Below, piece after piece: positions 7,633-16,551 of a DNA stretch of 64,000 nt. The notes under the pieces were generated by a model. It had not been told where the DNA came from. It saw nothing but the letters and a program-made list of their open reading frames with translations, and searched no databases. Position 1 is the first letter of the stretch; each line of letters opens with the position of its first letter. The stretch comes from Hymenobacter rubidus. GTDB lineage: Bacteria > Bacteroidota > Bacteroidia > Cytophagales > Hymenobacteraceae. A program made the position numbers and the translations under genes. The DNA lies in assembly GCF_016734815.1 (NCBI RefSeq), contig NZ_JAERQF010000006.1, positions 62,001-126,000 on the forward strand, given 5' to 3'.

Positions 7633-8370
7633 ATGACTTCCGACGAACACCAAGCTCAAACCGAGCTTCAGGACTGGCAGCAGCGCATGCAGCAGCCACC
7701 CTCACGGCTGAACAATTTTGCCCACCGCGTGCAGGTTCGGCTCAATGCGTTTCTGCCCGAAAAACTGCACCAGGCCATTACCGCCGCCATCAAGCAGATG
7801 GTGCGGGGCGTGCTCTTCGGCTCGCGCTACACCACCAGCCGGCCGCTGGCCGATGCCTCACTGGCCTTTCGCGAGCGTGAAGTGCAGGCCCGCATCCGCG
7901 ACTACCGCACCATGGCCACGGCCGAAGGTGCCGTGACCGGGGCGGGTGGCTTCCTGCTCGGACTGGCTGATTTTCCGCTGCTGTTGGGCCTGAAAATCAA
8001 GTTGCTGTTCGACATTGCGGCCCTCTATGGCTACGATGTGCACGACTACACCGAGCGGCTGTACCTGCTCTACGTGTTCCAGCTCACGTTCAGCAGCCAG
8101 CACACCCGCAACGCCACCTACCGCCGCCTGGCCAACTGGGACGCCTACCGCCTCACCCTGCCGCTGAACCCGGAGGAATTCGACTGGCGCACCTTTCAGC
8201 AGGAATACCGCGACTACATCGACCTGGCCAAAATGGCCCAGCTGGTGCCCGTCATCGGCGCGGCCGTGGGCGCCGTGGCCAACTACAAGCTCATCGAACA
8301 GCTCGGACACACGGCCATGAACTGCTACCGCCTGCGCCACTTTGCGGCGGCCGATGAACTGTCATCCTGA
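7633..8370 (+). CDS. EcsC family protein
   Basis: 245 residues. The central stretch ATAEGAVTGAGGFLLGLADFPLLLGLKIKLLFDIAALYGYD and the later LVPVIGAAVGAVANYKLIEQLGHTAMNCYRLR are hallmarks of the EcsC family, named from the Bacillus ecs operon. The molecular role is not established. The two glycine-rich hydrophobic hairpins suggest membrane insertion. The start lies 9 bp after a family A palindrome. The last two residues and the TGA (SS-stop) are encoded by the first bases of a family C palindrome beginning at 8362, so the repeat supplies the stop codon. Confidence 0.88.
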   Translation: MTSDEHQAQTELQDWQQRMQQPPSRLNNFAHRVQVRLNAFLPEKLHQAITAAIKQMVRGVLFGSRYTTSRPLADASLAFREREVQARIRDYRTMATAEGAVTGAGGFLLGLADFPLLLGLKIKLLFDIAALYGYDVHDYTERLYLLYVFQLTFSSQHTRNATYRRLANWDAYRLTLPLNPEEFDWRTFQQEYRDYIDLAKMAQLVPVIGAAVGAVANYKLIEQLGHTAMNCYRLRHFAAADELSS

Positions 8371-8446
8371 GCGCAGCGAAGGACCTTATCACCGCTGAAC
8401 GGCCATTACGCTGGCGTGAAAAGGTCCTTCGCTGCGCTCAGGATGA
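8362..8446. repeat. Family C palindrome (TCATCCTGAGCGCAGCG)
   Basis: Perfect 26-bp arms, 8362-8387 and 8421-8446, spacer 33 bp. It overlaps the end of the EcsC gene and provides its stop codon. The same sequence forms the inner palindrome at 21135-21223. A diverged version is at 26114-26207. Confidence 0.92.
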
Positions 8447-8475
8447 CCGATAGGCACCCGAGGCCGACTAACTCA

Positions 8476-8527
8476 GAACCTGTTTAGGAAGTCGCTGTCG
8501 CGCGCCAGCGACTTCCTAAACAGGTTC
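8476..8527. repeat. Family B palindrome (GAACCTGTTTAGGAAGTC), empty form
   Basis: Perfect 22-bp arms (8476-8497 and 8506-8527) and only an 8-nt loop. Relatives at 21100-21249, 18686-18922 and 52884-53033 have the same terminal sequence but carry other palindromes between the arms. The 8371-8699 gap between genes holds this repeat, the family C repeat and a promoter box at 8565. Confidence 0.9.
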
Positions 8528-8564
8528 TCAACCAGCTTCCTTACCTTATAGCCGACTCTGTTCC

Positions 8565-8572
8565 TATTTTCG
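8565..8572 (+). promoter_or_regulatory. Possible -7 box TATTTTCG
   Basis: TAnnTTTG-like. It would give the LuxR-type gene a leader of about 120 nt. No other box is nearer the start. Confidence 0.35.
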
Positions 8573-8699
8573 AGTAATTTTAAGTTCTCGACTCCGCTGA
8601 GTCATTGGCGGCAGCGAGTTCGCTAGTGGCTTTGAAACGCACCAAACACACGACTGAATACGGCACTCAATCCTCTTGCTTGCTGTGGTAAAATAGTCA

Positions 8700-9464
8700 A
8701 TGAGCCAGCCTTCTTCTCTTCCTTCCGCAACTTTCGCTTCGGTTACCGGCGTGTGGACGCCAGCCCATTACGCCAATCCGGAAGCGCCCGTGTCGCAAAC
8801 GGCGGTAGCACTGGGACAGCAGCTCGCGTTGGCCCTGTTCCACCTGCAGGGCCTATGCGTATTCGACCACCGCGCCAAGCAAACGTCGTTTGTTTCGACC
8901 GGCGTGGAACGGCTGCTGGGCTATTCGGCGGAGGAGTTCACCACCGATTTCCATTATTCGCAAATCCATCCCGACGACGCGCCCATCGTGACGGAAGCGA
9001 CGCGCCTGCTCAACCAGTACATCATCGAGCGGCTTGATAACCCCCTGACGGGCATGGTTTTCTCCGTCGATTACCGGCTGCGCCACGCCCAGGGGCATTG
9101 GCTGCGGGTGCTGCGCCAGAGCTTTATTCTGGAACGCGAGCCCAACGGCGCCATGATAGCCGCTGCGGCCATCCTGACCGACATCACCGCGCACAAAGTC
9201 ACCAACGACGTTCGGTTTCATGTGAACCGGCCGGATTTCGCCGCCTTCGTGCGCCATGCGCAGCGCAAAGCCCTGCCCACGGCTCTGAGCGCCCGCGAGC
9301 AGGAAATTGCCGTGATGGTGGTGGAAGGAATGACCAGCCGGCAAATTGCCGAGCGCCTGTTTCTGAGCACGGCTACCGTGCAAAAGCACCGAAAAAACAT
9401 TCGGCACAAGGTGGGCTCGCAGAGCATCCACCACCTGCTTCAGCACCTGGACGAGCGGCCCTAG
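8700..9464 (+). CDS. PAS-LuxR type transcriptional regulator
   Basis: 254 residues. Residues about 45-165 form a PAS/PAC sensor (FHLQGLCVFDHR, then GVERLLGYSAEEF, FHYSQIHPDDAPIV and DYRLRHAQGHWLRVLRQS). The C-terminus, about 195-250, is a LuxR helix-turn-helix (ALSAREQEIAVMVVEGMTSR, then FLSTATVQKHRKNIRHK). No receiver domain is present, so the input is probably sensed directly by the PAS domain, and the ligand is unknown. The gene is monocistronic, convergent with the next gene (13-bp gap), and preceded by two palindromic repeats. Confidence 0.9.
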   Translation: MSQPSSLPSATFASVTGVWTPAHYANPEAPVSQTAVALGQQLALALFHLQGLCVFDHRAKQTSFVSTGVERLLGYSAEEFTTDFHYSQIHPDDAPIVTEATRLLNQYIIERLDNPLTGMVFSVDYRLRHAQGHWLRVLRQSFILEREPNGAMIAAAAILTDITAHKVTNDVRFHVNRPDFAAFVRHAQRKALPTALSAREQEIAVMVVEGMTSRQIAERLFLSTATVQKHRKNIRHKVGSQSIHHLLQHLDERP

Positions 9465-9477
9465 CGACTCCGCTTCC

Positions 9478-10419
9478 TCAATCGCCGAGCATATCCACCA
9501 GCAGTTGCGCGTTATCATTCTTTTCTTGGATGCTTACGCGCACCCGGTAGTCGGCGGCCACGGGTTGGCCGTTCACCACCTGCGGCAGCCAGGTGGTGGG
9601 CAGGTTGCGCAGGCCCGATAAGACGAAGTCTTCGAACGCATTGGGCCGTACGTTCACCGCCAGCGCCAGGCGGGTTTGCCGGCCGGCGGCATCCACCGAA
9701 AACACGAATTCTGCATTGCCCGTCTGATACCTTTTTAGCTGTGAAAAGGCAATAAGGTGGTGGTGAATGGCATCCCCGAGCAGGTACTTGCCACCCACGT
9801 ACAGCAACGGGTGATTTTCGGCAACGGCCGGGCCGCTCACGGGCGCCTGCGCGTTCCGGCGCCAGTACACCAGTTGGTGGGTCGACTCGTTGATTTTCTG
9901 AATGACGTTGTGTTGGGCATCGTAATACACCCAAACGCCCGCTTTTACCCCCGCGTAGTTCATGCCCTTGGCCTGTAAGATGGCCGAAGTATCGACCACC
10001 GAAACCAGCAAGCCGGCCTTGGTTTTGCGGCCATTGGGGACCGTTTCTACTTCGCCGTGACGTTTTATCCAGTAGCAGTGATAGTACTGCCACAAGCCGT
10101 CGGGTAGCCCGGCGTAGTAGCTGCCTTTGCTTAGCAGCTTGTTCCACGGGTATTCATCCGAGAAGCTTCGCCATTCGCCTTCTTTCAACCCGTTTTCGTA
10201 GCTGCCGGCTTCCAGCACCGCCACCCCCGCAAAACGGCCCAGCGGACGGTACCGGATGTAGGGGCCCTGCCGGATGGTTTTGTTGTTGTTTAAAACACCG
10301 TATTCTTCTACCACGCCATCCCTGTTTTTCGTCTGCACAGACAGGGTTTCCCGCTGGGCCAGCACTTCAGGACTGCTGACCACAAATGACAGCACGAGCA
10401 ACATCACAGTCGGTTTCAT
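9478..10419 (-). CDS. Secreted MORN-repeat-like protein
   Basis: 313 residues with an N-terminal signal peptide (MKPTVMLLVLSFVVSSPEVLAQ, cleavage after AQ or nearby). Several MORN-like units follow: GSYENGLKEGEWRSFSD, GSYYAGLPDGLWQYYH and NYAGVKAGVWVYYD, about residues 70-185. The C-terminal third (about 235-310, PNAFEDFVLSGLRNLPTTW) looks like the TonB-C-like domain often found after such repeats. It is probably periplasmic or at the outer membrane with a structural or protein-binding role, and no enzyme motif is visible. Its GC content is lower than that of its neighbours. A TAATTTGG box lies upstream. Confidence 0.75.
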   Translation of the reverse strand: MKPTVMLLVLSFVVSSPEVLAQRETLSVQTKNRDGVVEEYGVLNNNKTIRQGPYIRYRPLGRFAGVAVLEAGSYENGLKEGEWRSFSDEYPWNKLLSKGSYYAGLPDGLWQYYHCYWIKRHGEVETVPNGRKTKAGLLVSVVDTSAILQAKGMNYAGVKAGVWVYYDAQHNVIQKINESTHQLVYWRRNAQAPVSGPAVAENHPLLYVGGKYLLGDAIHHHLIAFSQLKRYQTGNAEFVFSVDAAGRQTRLALAVNVRPNAFEDFVLSGLRNLPTTWLPQVVNGQPVAADYRVRVSIQEKNDNAQLLVDMLGD

Positions 10420-10739
10420 TCTGGCTTCTTCGTCCCGGAAGCTCCAAATTACGAACCCCTATTCAGAAGCACAAGCGGCACGGGACGTGCCTGCACGGTT
10501 CGCCCGGTTGCCGTGGGCTTTGAGCCCCAAAAAAACCAGAAAATGCAGGCCAACCGTCCCGTGATTGGCAATGCGGTGCGGCAGGCCCGGCAATATGCGC
10601 AGCCTCGCCTGCGCTCCCACCGCCGTTTCCTGGCTGCCAGGGCCTCATTTCCAGCGCCACGCCAGCCCAGACTGCTTATCATTTTCGCCTCATGTACTCA
10701 GGGTAAGTTTGTTACATCACTTATGATTACCCCGCTCCT
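10420..10739. other. Intergenic region with no convincing gene
   Basis: 320 bp between divergent genes. Short frames on both strands (for example 10463-10660 minus) have no family resemblance or promoter. It holds the upstream region of the MORN-like gene and an exact -7 box, TAAGTTTG, at 10704-10711 for the gene at 10740. Distant GC-rich inverted segments (10477-10484 and 10555-10562) are too short to interpret. Confidence 0.5.
10704..10711 (+). promoter_or_regulatory. -7 promoter box TAAGTTTG
   Basis: Exact TAnnTTTG match, 28 bp before ATG 10740. Confidence 0.6.
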
Positions 10740-11168
10740 ATGAACAAGCTCCTGCCCCTGTTTGCCGGGCTATTGTTGCTGGCCGCGCCGCCCTGCATCG
10801 CCCAAAACCGCCTGCTAAGGCCTGCTGCTTACGCAGACGAGCATGCCGAGCCCCGCGTCGACTCGGTTCGGCTGCAAACCACTGCCCTGACGGCCTATAT
10901 CACCGATATGCTCCGCCTCAGCCGTCGCCAGCAGGTGGCGGTGCAGCGCTGCGTGGGCCATCACCTGGCCCAGCTCGACTCGCTTCACTGGCAGCCTGCG
11001 GGCACCCTTCCCGTTTGCCTCGAAACGCGGGACGCGCTTACCCGGCAGTACTACGCTGCGTTGCATACGGTGCTCACGCCAAGCCAGAACCGTAGTTTCT
11101 TGCTACTAAAAGAGTATCAGCCACTCGCCGAACCCAACACCAGCTGGCTGGCAGTTGACCACCGCTAA
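10740..11168 (+). CDS. Small secreted protein of unknown function (142 aa)
   Basis: 142 residues. A clear signal peptide (MNKLLPLFAGLLLLAAPPCIAQ) is followed by an about 120-residue helical domain containing TDMLRLSRRQQVAVQRCVG and later HTVLTPSQNRSFLLLKEY. The pattern of a helix, 'LTPSQ' and another helix recalls small periplasmic proteins with LTxxQ-like repeats, but the match is too weak to assign. Two cysteines remain after cleavage. An exact promoter box precedes it. It is convergent with the alpha/beta hydrolase, leaving about 120 bp with nothing recognisable. Confidence 0.7.
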   Translation: MNKLLPLFAGLLLLAAPPCIAQNRLLRPAAYADEHAEPRVDSVRLQTTALTAYITDMLRLSRRQQVAVQRCVGHHLAQLDSLHWQPAGTLPVCLETRDALTRQYYAALHTVLTPSQNRSFLLLKEYQPLAEPNTSWLAVDHR

Positions 11169-11291
11169 TAGACGGGCGCCCACAATTCCTGTATGGTTTG
11201 TTCTAAACCAACGGCGCGTGGCCATTTGCGTCGAAGTCTTCTTCCATAACAGTCACGGCCAAGGCAAGGCCGCACCCGGCGGAGCCTACTT

Positions 11292-12113
11292 CTATTTATT
11301 GGCACGCGTAGTTTTCGCCCGAAAAAATGCGTCGGTTTTGCGGTTAAATTCATCGGCATGCTCCTGCAAGGTGGCGTGGCCACTGTCCGGCACTATCCAC
11401 AGCCAGGCGCGGGGCAGGCTGCGGTAGATGGCCACCGTATGCTCCGGCCGAATCACGTCGCGGTCGCCAGCAATAATGAATGCCGGCACCCAGATTCGCC
11501 GCAAGGCTGAAAGCGAAATATTGGGCTGAAACACATCCAGGCAAAACACCTTCCAGTCATTCTTGCGCTTGGGGTCGGTGAATTTCACGTTCTTGTTTTC
11601 CTGGTAGCCGCGTTGCTGCTGGCGCCACAGGCTGGGCACCAAGGCAGTAGAATCGGGCCAGAGGTTGGCGCCGGTAGCCACCAGCCGCTTCACCTTCTCG
11701 GGGTGGCGCAGGGCCAGCACCAGCGCATTGATGCCGCCGTCGCTCCACCCCAGCACATAAGCCGAATCGATGCGCAAGCTGCTGAGCAGGCCCGCGAAGT
11801 CATCGGCCATCATCTCGAAGCTTAGCGAATCGCCCGGGTCCACGGACTTGCCGTGGGCGCGGCTGTCCACGGCAATGATGCGGTAGCGCTGGGCGAAATA
11901 GGCAATGTTCTTCGCAAAGGCCGAGATGTTGTCGCCGTTGCCGTGCAGCAGGAGCAGCGGCGGGCCCTGGCCGTAGGTTTCGTAGTACAGCTTCACGCCG
12001 CGCACCAGCTGGTAGTGCCCGGCGGCGGGGTTATGGCCGTAGGGGATGGCGGGCTGGGCGGCCGCCAGGAATTGACAAACAAGCAGGCAGATGCAAAGCA
12101 GGCAGGCTTTCAC
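11292..12113 (-). CDS. Secreted alpha/beta hydrolase
   Basis: 273 residues from the GTG at 12113. The catalytic triad is visible: Ser in VLGWSDGGINA, Asp in IIAGDRDVI and His in DSGHATLQE. The oxyanion strand is LLLLHGNGDN. The N-terminus (KACLLCICLLVCQFLAAAQ) is a signal peptide, so the enzyme acts in the periplasm or outside the cell on an unknown ester or similar substrate. The open frame extends to a TTG at 12149, but that start lies at the edge of the aconitase terminator. The GTG gives a standard signal peptide, so it is preferred with moderate certainty. Confidence 0.85.
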   Translation of the reverse strand: MKACLLCICLLVCQFLAAAQPAIPYGHNPAAGHYQLVRGVKLYYETYGQGPPLLLLHGNGDNISAFAKNIAYFAQRYRIIAVDSRAHGKSVDPGDSLSFEMMADDFAGLLSSLRIDSAYVLGWSDGGINALVLALRHPEKVKRLVATGANLWPDSTALVPSLWRQQQRGYQENKNVKFTDPKRKNDWKVFCLDVFQPNISLSALRRIWVPAFIIAGDRDVIRPEHTVAIYRSLPRAWLWIVPDSGHATLQEHADEFNRKTDAFFRAKTTRANK

Positions 12114-12141
12114 GGTGCGTAAAGCTCTGCAATACTTGTCC

Positions 12142-12180
12142 AGAAACAAAACGGCCGCCCCGGTTTCGCGAGGCGGCCGT
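12142..12180 (-). terminator. Terminator downstream of aconitase
   Basis: Hairpin arms ACGGCCGCC (12151-12159) and complement (12172-12180), followed on the minus strand by TTTTGTTT. It begins 28 bp after the aconitase stop. Confidence 0.8.
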
Positions 12181-12208
12181 GGCAGCTTAAGCTACTGGCT
12201 GACGGTAA

Positions 12209-14488
12209 TTACACCGTCTGGCCCGCTTCTTTCAGGCGAATCAGGTTCAGGGCCGAACCGGCCTTGAACCACTCAATCTGGCCCTCGTTGTAGGTGTGGT
12301 TGAGGGTGATGAGGTCGGTGTCGCCGTCGGCGTGGTGCAGGCGGGCCTGCAGGGGCTTGCCGGGCTGGAAGTCCGTCAGGCCGAGGATGTCGATGGTGTC
12401 GCCTTCCTCAATCAGGTCGTAGTCGGCCTTGTTGGCGAAGGTGAGGCCGAGCATGCCCTGCTTCTTCAGGTTGGTTTCGTGGATGCGGGCGAAGCTCTTC
12501 ACAATCACGGCGCGCACGCCCAGGTGGCGGGGCTCCATGGCGGCGTGCTCGCGCGAGCTGCCTTCGCCGTAGTTCTCGTCGCCAATAACCACGGTGCCGA
12601 TGCCCAGGCTCTTGTAGGAGCGGGCCGACTGGGGCACGGTGGTGTAGCCGTCGCCCTGCACCGCGAAGTTGCGCACCGAGTTGGCCTCGCCGTTGAAGGC
12701 GTTGGTGGCCCCGATGAGCATGTTGTTCGAGATGTTGTCGAGGTGGCCGCGGTATTTCAGCCACGGGCCGGCCATCGAAATGTGGTCGGTGGTGCACTTG
12801 CCCTGGGCTTTGATGAGCAGGCGCAAGCCCTTCAAATCGGTGCCTTCCCACGGCTTGAACGCTTCGAGCAGCTCCAGACGGTCCGAGGTGGGGCTCACCA
12901 GCACCTGCACCGTGCTGCCATCAGCAGCAGGGGCCTGGAAGCCGGCATCTTCCACGGCGAAACCGCGGGGCGGCATTTCCACGCCCTGAGGCTCGTCGAG
13001 CTTCACGGGGCCATTGGTGCCTTGCAGGGTGTCAGTGAGGGGATTGAAGGTGAGGTCGCCGGCGATGGCGAAGGCCGTCACGATTTCGGGCGAGGCCACG
13101 AAAGCGTGGGTGTTTGGGTTGCCGTCGTTGCGCTTGGCAAAGTTGCGGTTGAAGCTCGTGATGATGGAGTTGCGGCGCTTGGGGTCGTCGGTGTGGCGGG
13201 CCCACTGGCCGATGCACGGGCCGCAGGCGTTGGCCAGCACCACGCCGCCCATATCGGCAAAGGTGTCGAGAAGGCCGTCGCGGGCCACCGTGTAGCGCAC
13301 CAGTTCCGAGCCGGGCGTGATGGTGAACTCGGCGTTCACGGTCAGGCCTTTATCAACGGCCTGCTTGGCAATGCTGGCGGCGCGGGTGATGTCCTCGTAA
13401 CTCGAGTTGGTGCACGAGCCGATGAGGCCCACTTCCAGCTTCTCGGGCCAGCCGTGCTCTTTCACGGCGGCGGCGAACTGCGAGATGGGCCAGGCGGCGT
13501 CCGGCGTGAACGGGCCGTTCACGTAGGGCTCCAGCGTGTTGAGGTCGATTTCGATGAGCTGGTCGAAGTAGCGCTCGGGCTGGGTGTACACCTCGTCGTC
13601 GGCGCGCAGGTGCTGGCGCACGGCGGCGGCGGCTTCGGCAATTTCGGCGCGGCCGGTGCCGCGCAGGTAGTCGCCCATTTTCTCATCGTAGGCAAACACC
13701 GAGGTGGTGGCACCAATTTCAGCGCCCATGTTGCAGATGGTGCCTTTGCCGGTGGCCGAGAGGCTCTCGGCGCCCTCGCCGAAGTACTCCACGATGGCGC
13801 CGGTGCCGCCCTTCACGGTCAGGATGCCGGCCACGCGCAGAATCACGTCCTTGGCCGAAGTCCAGCCGTTCATCTTGCCGGTCAGCTTCACGCCAATCAC
13901 CTTCGGGAATTTCAATTCCCAGGCCATGCCGGCCATTACGTCCACGGCGTCGGCGCCGCCCACGCCGATGGCCACCATGCCCAGGCCGCCCGCGTTGGGG
14001 GTATGCGAGTCGGTGCCAATCATCATGCCGCCGGGGAAGGCGTAGTTTTCAAGCACCACCTGGTGGATGATGCCGGCGCCGGGCTTCCAGAAGCCGATGC
14101 CGTACTTGTTGGAAACCGAGGCCAGGAAGTCGTACACCTCCTTGTTTTCGGTGTTGGCTTCGGCCAGGTCCTCGGTGGCGCCGTCTTTGGCCTGAATGAG
14201 GTGGTCGCAGTGCACGGTGCTGGGCACGGCGGCCGTGGGCTTGCCGGCCTGCATGAATTGGAGCAGCGCCATTTGGGCGGTGGCGTCCTGCATGGCCACG
14301 CGGTCGGGGGCGAAATCGACGTAGGAAACGCCGCGCTCATAGGCCTGCTTTACTTCGCCGCCGTAGAGGTGGGCGTAGAGAATTTTCTCGGTGAGGGTGA
14401 GCGGGCGCGCCACGGCGGCGCGGGCCGCCTCGATGCGGGAACCCATGCCGGCGTACACGGCGCGAATCATTTCCAGGTCGAAAGCCAT
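12209..14488 (-). CDS. acn: Aconitate hydratase, mitochondrial type
   Basis: 759 residues, matching the length of mitochondrial-type aconitase and shorter than bacterial AcnA or AcnB. It isomerises citrate to isocitrate in the TCA cycle using a 4Fe-4S cluster. The three cluster ligands are Cys359 ([13 protein letters not shown]), Cys422 and Cys425 ([10 protein letters not shown]), one residue offset from the mitochondrial enzyme. The swivel domain near residue 640 has [19 protein letters not shown]. The gene is monocistronic, with a -7 box TACATTTG about 30 bp upstream and a terminator downstream. The window's sdhCAB encodes another TCA enzyme. Confidence 0.97.
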   Translation of the reverse strand: MAFDLEMIRAVYAGMGSRIEAARAAVARPLTLTEKILYAHLYGGEVKQAYERGVSYVDFAPDRVAMQDATAQMALLQFMQAGKPTAAVPSTVHCDHLIQAKDGATEDLAEANTENKEVYDFLASVSNKYGIGFWKPGAGIIHQVVLENYAFPGGMMIGTDSHTPNAGGLGMVAIGVGGADAVDVMAGMAWELKFPKVIGVKLTGKMNGWTSAKDVILRVAGILTVKGGTGAIVEYFGEGAESLSATGKGTICNMGAEIGATTSVFAYDEKMGDYLRGTGRAEIAEAAAAVRQHLRADDEVYTQPERYFDQLIEIDLNTLEPYVNGPFTPDAAWPISQFAAAVKEHGWPEKLEVGLIGSCTNSSYEDITRAASIAKQAVDKGLTVNAEFTITPGSELVRYTVARDGLLDTFADMGGVVLANACGPCIGQWARHTDDPKRRNSIITSFNRNFAKRNDGNPNTHAFVASPEIVTAFAIAGDLTFNPLTDTLQGTNGPVKLDEPQGVEMPPRGFAVEDAGFQAPAADGSTVQVLVSPTSDRLELLEAFKPWEGTDLKGLRLLIKAQGKCTTDHISMAGPWLKYRGHLDNISNNMLIGATNAFNGEANSVRNFAVQGDGYTTVPQSARSYKSLGIGTVVIGDENYGEGSSREHAAMEPRHLGVRAVIVKSFARIHETNLKKQGMLGLTFANKADYDLIEEGDTIDILGLTDFQPGKPLQARLHHADGDTDLITLNHTYNEGQIEWFKAGSALNLIRLKEAGQTV

Positions 14489-14519
14489 AGGATGCGTGTT
14501 ATTATAAAGAGTGGTGGCG

Positions 14520-14527
14520 CAAATGTA
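14520..14527 (-). promoter_or_regulatory. -7 promoter box TACATTTG for aconitase
   Basis: Exact TAnnTTTG match on the minus strand, about 31 bp before the ATG at 14488. Confidence 0.65.
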
Positions 14528-14730
14528 GCACCCACGGGAAGTTGGACCTAGCCGAAAGCGGGTTTGTGTGGTAAGCTTTAGCTTGCCGGAGGGATTAACG
14601 CAGGTTTTGCGAATGGCGTTCTGGCAGTTTTCACCGCAGAGGGGGCAGAGGGTTTCGCAGAAGAGTCGCGGAGGGCGGGCGGCAACCTAATGCGCGCGGG
14701 CCGGGTTGTGCCTGCATTGGACATGGACAT

Positions 14731-14738
14731 TACATTTG
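14731..14738 (+). promoter_or_regulatory. -7 promoter box TACATTTG
   Basis: Exact match, 18 bp before ATG 14757, with a TTG 22 bp upstream (14706-14708). It excludes the upstream GTG start of the open frame at 14706. Confidence 0.65.
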
Positions 14739-14756
14739 CTCAAACACTCTTGCCTT

Positions 14757-15227
14757 ATGGAAACCCAGGCCGTCGAAATTATTGAAAACGAGGTAGTTCT
14801 CGAAGAAGCCAGGTCGCTAAACCATTCTCGGCTCATTCATCGCATCAGTATGGCGCTGCTGCCTTATGAAGAACAGTACGATATTTTGCCTGAGCTGGAA
14901 TTTGAGCTAAGCGCCGGACGGTTAAAGCCGGATGTAGCTCTTTTGCCGCGCCAACAATACGATTATCGGCGCGATGTACTACGCGTCGTGCAACCTCCAG
15001 TGACGGCTATTGAAATCCTATCACCGACCCAATCTTTTGATTATTTGGTCGGAAAAATTCAGGATGAATACTTGACAAGTGGCGTGCAGTCGGCGTGGCT
15101 GGTGCTGCCGCGTGTCGGCAATATATACCTATTTCTACCGGGTCAGCCGCCGCAGGTTTTCACTAGCGGCCTCCTGCGTGACCCCGCCACCCAAATAGAA
15201 ATCAATCTTGACACCCTTTTCCGCTAA
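14757..15227 (+). CDS. Uma2 family (DUF820) endonuclease-like protein
   Basis: 156 residues. The family core is visible: LELEFELSAGRLKPDVALLP-like motif (about 45-65, with LKPDVALLP) and AIEILSPTQSFDYLVGKI. The D and E-x-L residues fit a PD-(D/E)XK nuclease fold. The family is abundant in cyanobacteria and Bacteroidota, its function is unknown, and activity on DNA is inferred from fold only. Its GC content is clearly below that of neighbours, suggesting recent acquisition. The stop lies 4 bp before the thiol-disulfide lipoprotein, so the two are probably cotranscribed from the box at 14731. Confidence 0.88.
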   Translation: METQAVEIIENEVVLEEARSLNHSRLIHRISMALLPYEEQYDILPELEFELSAGRLKPDVALLPRQQYDYRRDVLRVVQPPVTAIEILSPTQSFDYLVGKIQDEYLTSGVQSAWLVLPRVGNIYLFLPGQPPQVFTSGLLRDPATQIEINLDTLFR

Positions 15228-15231
15228 GCCA

Positions 15232-16527
15232 ATGCGTGTTGGATTCCAAACACTTTCAGCTACCATCACGCTAGGCTTGGGCCTCGCCGCCTGCACCTCC
15301 AACACAGCTACTTCCGAAACGGCTGCTACCAGCGGCGCCACGGCCCCGGTGCTCACGCCCGGCCCGTGGCGCGGCGTGCTGGCGGCGCAGGGCCAGGAAA
15401 TCCCGTTCCTGTTCGAGGTAAAAACCGAAGCCGGCAAGCTGGTGGTCTACCTCATTAATAAAGGCCTGAATGGCGAGGAGCGGCTGCGCTGCGAGGAAAT
15501 CTCCTCGGCCGGCGACTCCACGACTATCCGCATGCACGCCTTTGATGCCGCGCTGGTGGTACGCGCCGATGGCAAGGACAAGCTGAAAGGAATATGGGTG
15601 AAGTATGACTCGAAGACGCCGTACCGGGTGCCGCTGACCGCAACTCAAGGGACAATGCTGTTCCCTGCCCGCGAAGCTGATGATTGGGGTGATTTTAATG
15701 GCACGTGGCGGACTAAATTCAAGGGTGATGACAATGAGACTTACGAAGCAGTAGGTGTTTTCAAACAGGAAGACCTACATAGAGCACCCGTAACCGGCAC
15801 GTTTCTCACGACTACAGGAGACTACCGCTATTTGAATGGACACCGATTCGGTAACCGAATAGAATTGACGACTTTCGATGGTAGTCATGCTTTTCTGTTC
15901 ACAGCAGATAAACAGCCTGATGGCATACTGAAAGGCGACTTCTACTCCGGCAAAGCGGGCCATGAAACCTGGACGGCCGTGCCCGACCCCAACGCCAAGC
16001 TGCCCGATGCCGACACCCTCACCTATCTCAAAAAGGGCGAAAGCCGGCTGAATTTCAAGTTTCCAAACGTCGTTGAAGGCGGCAGCATCTCCCCTACCGA
16101 CCCGAAGTACCGGGGCAAGGTGGTGGTACTGCAAATCCTGGGTTCGTGGTGCCCCAACTGCATGGACGAAACCAACTTCCTGGCGCCGTGGTACGAGAAG
16201 AACAAACAGCGCGGCGTGGAAATTATCGGCTTGGGTTACGAGCGCAGCCCCGAATATGCCAAGGCCGCGCCCAAGCTGCGCAGCATGCGCGAACGGTTCC
16301 ACATGGGCTACGACGTGGCCTTTGCCGGCGTGGCCAATAAGGACTCGGTGGCCAAGTCGCTGCCGCAGCTGGCCAAGTTCCTGGCCTTCCCCACCACCAT
16401 ATTTCTCGACAAGAAGGGCAACGTGCGAAAGATTCACACGGGCTACTCAGGACCGGGCACGGGCAAGTACTACGCAGAAGAAACGGCGGCCTTCAATAGA
16501 GAAATCGACAAGCTGCTGAAGGAATAA
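15232..16527 (+). CDS. TlpA/ResA-like thiol-disulfide oxidoreductase lipoprotein
   Basis: 431 residues. A lipoprotein signal (LGLGLAAC) is followed by an N-terminal beta-rich domain (about 40-250) and a C-terminal thioredoxin fold whose active site is WCPNC (Cys307 and Cys310) with a later cis-Pro in AFPTTIFLD. The family reduces or isomerises disulfides in periplasmic proteins, for example in cytochrome c maturation. An internal stretch at about 15650-15960 is noticeably lower in GC than both ends. ATG 15232 is preferred over 15208 because it gives a correct lipoprotein N-terminus and follows the Uma2 stop by 4 bp. Confidence 0.9.
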   Translation: MRVGFQTLSATITLGLGLAACTSNTATSETAATSGATAPVLTPGPWRGVLAAQGQEIPFLFEVKTEAGKLVVYLINKGLNGEERLRCEEISSAGDSTTIRMHAFDAALVVRADGKDKLKGIWVKYDSKTPYRVPLTATQGTMLFPAREADDWGDFNGTWRTKFKGDDNETYEAVGVFKQEDLHRAPVTGTFLTTTGDYRYLNGHRFGNRIELTTFDGSHAFLFTADKQPDGILKGDFYSGKAGHETWTAVPDPNAKLPDADTLTYLKKGESRLNFKFPNVVEGGSISPTDPKYRGKVVVLQILGSWCPNCMDETNFLAPWYEKNKQRGVEIIGLGYERSPEYAKAAPKLRSMRERFHMGYDVAFAGVANKDSVAKSLPQLAKFLAFPTTIFLDKKGNVRKIHTGYSGPGTGKYYAEETAAFNREIDKLLKE

Positions 16528-16551
16528 GCAGCAACGCCGCCTGGCTTTCGC

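Noticed and set aside
8362..8527. Possible CRISPR array from neighbouring repeats
   Set aside because: Palindromes with different families and no regular spacers; no cas genes in the window.
10463..10660. 65-77 aa ORFs on the minus strand upstream of the MORN-like gene
   Set aside because: Cys/Arg/Trp-rich, no start context or family; probably chance frames.
12296..14551. 751-aa ORF on the plus strand opposite aconitase
   Set aside because: Antisense shadow of a very well supported gene in high-GC DNA; composition rich in V, G, A and H and no family resemblance.
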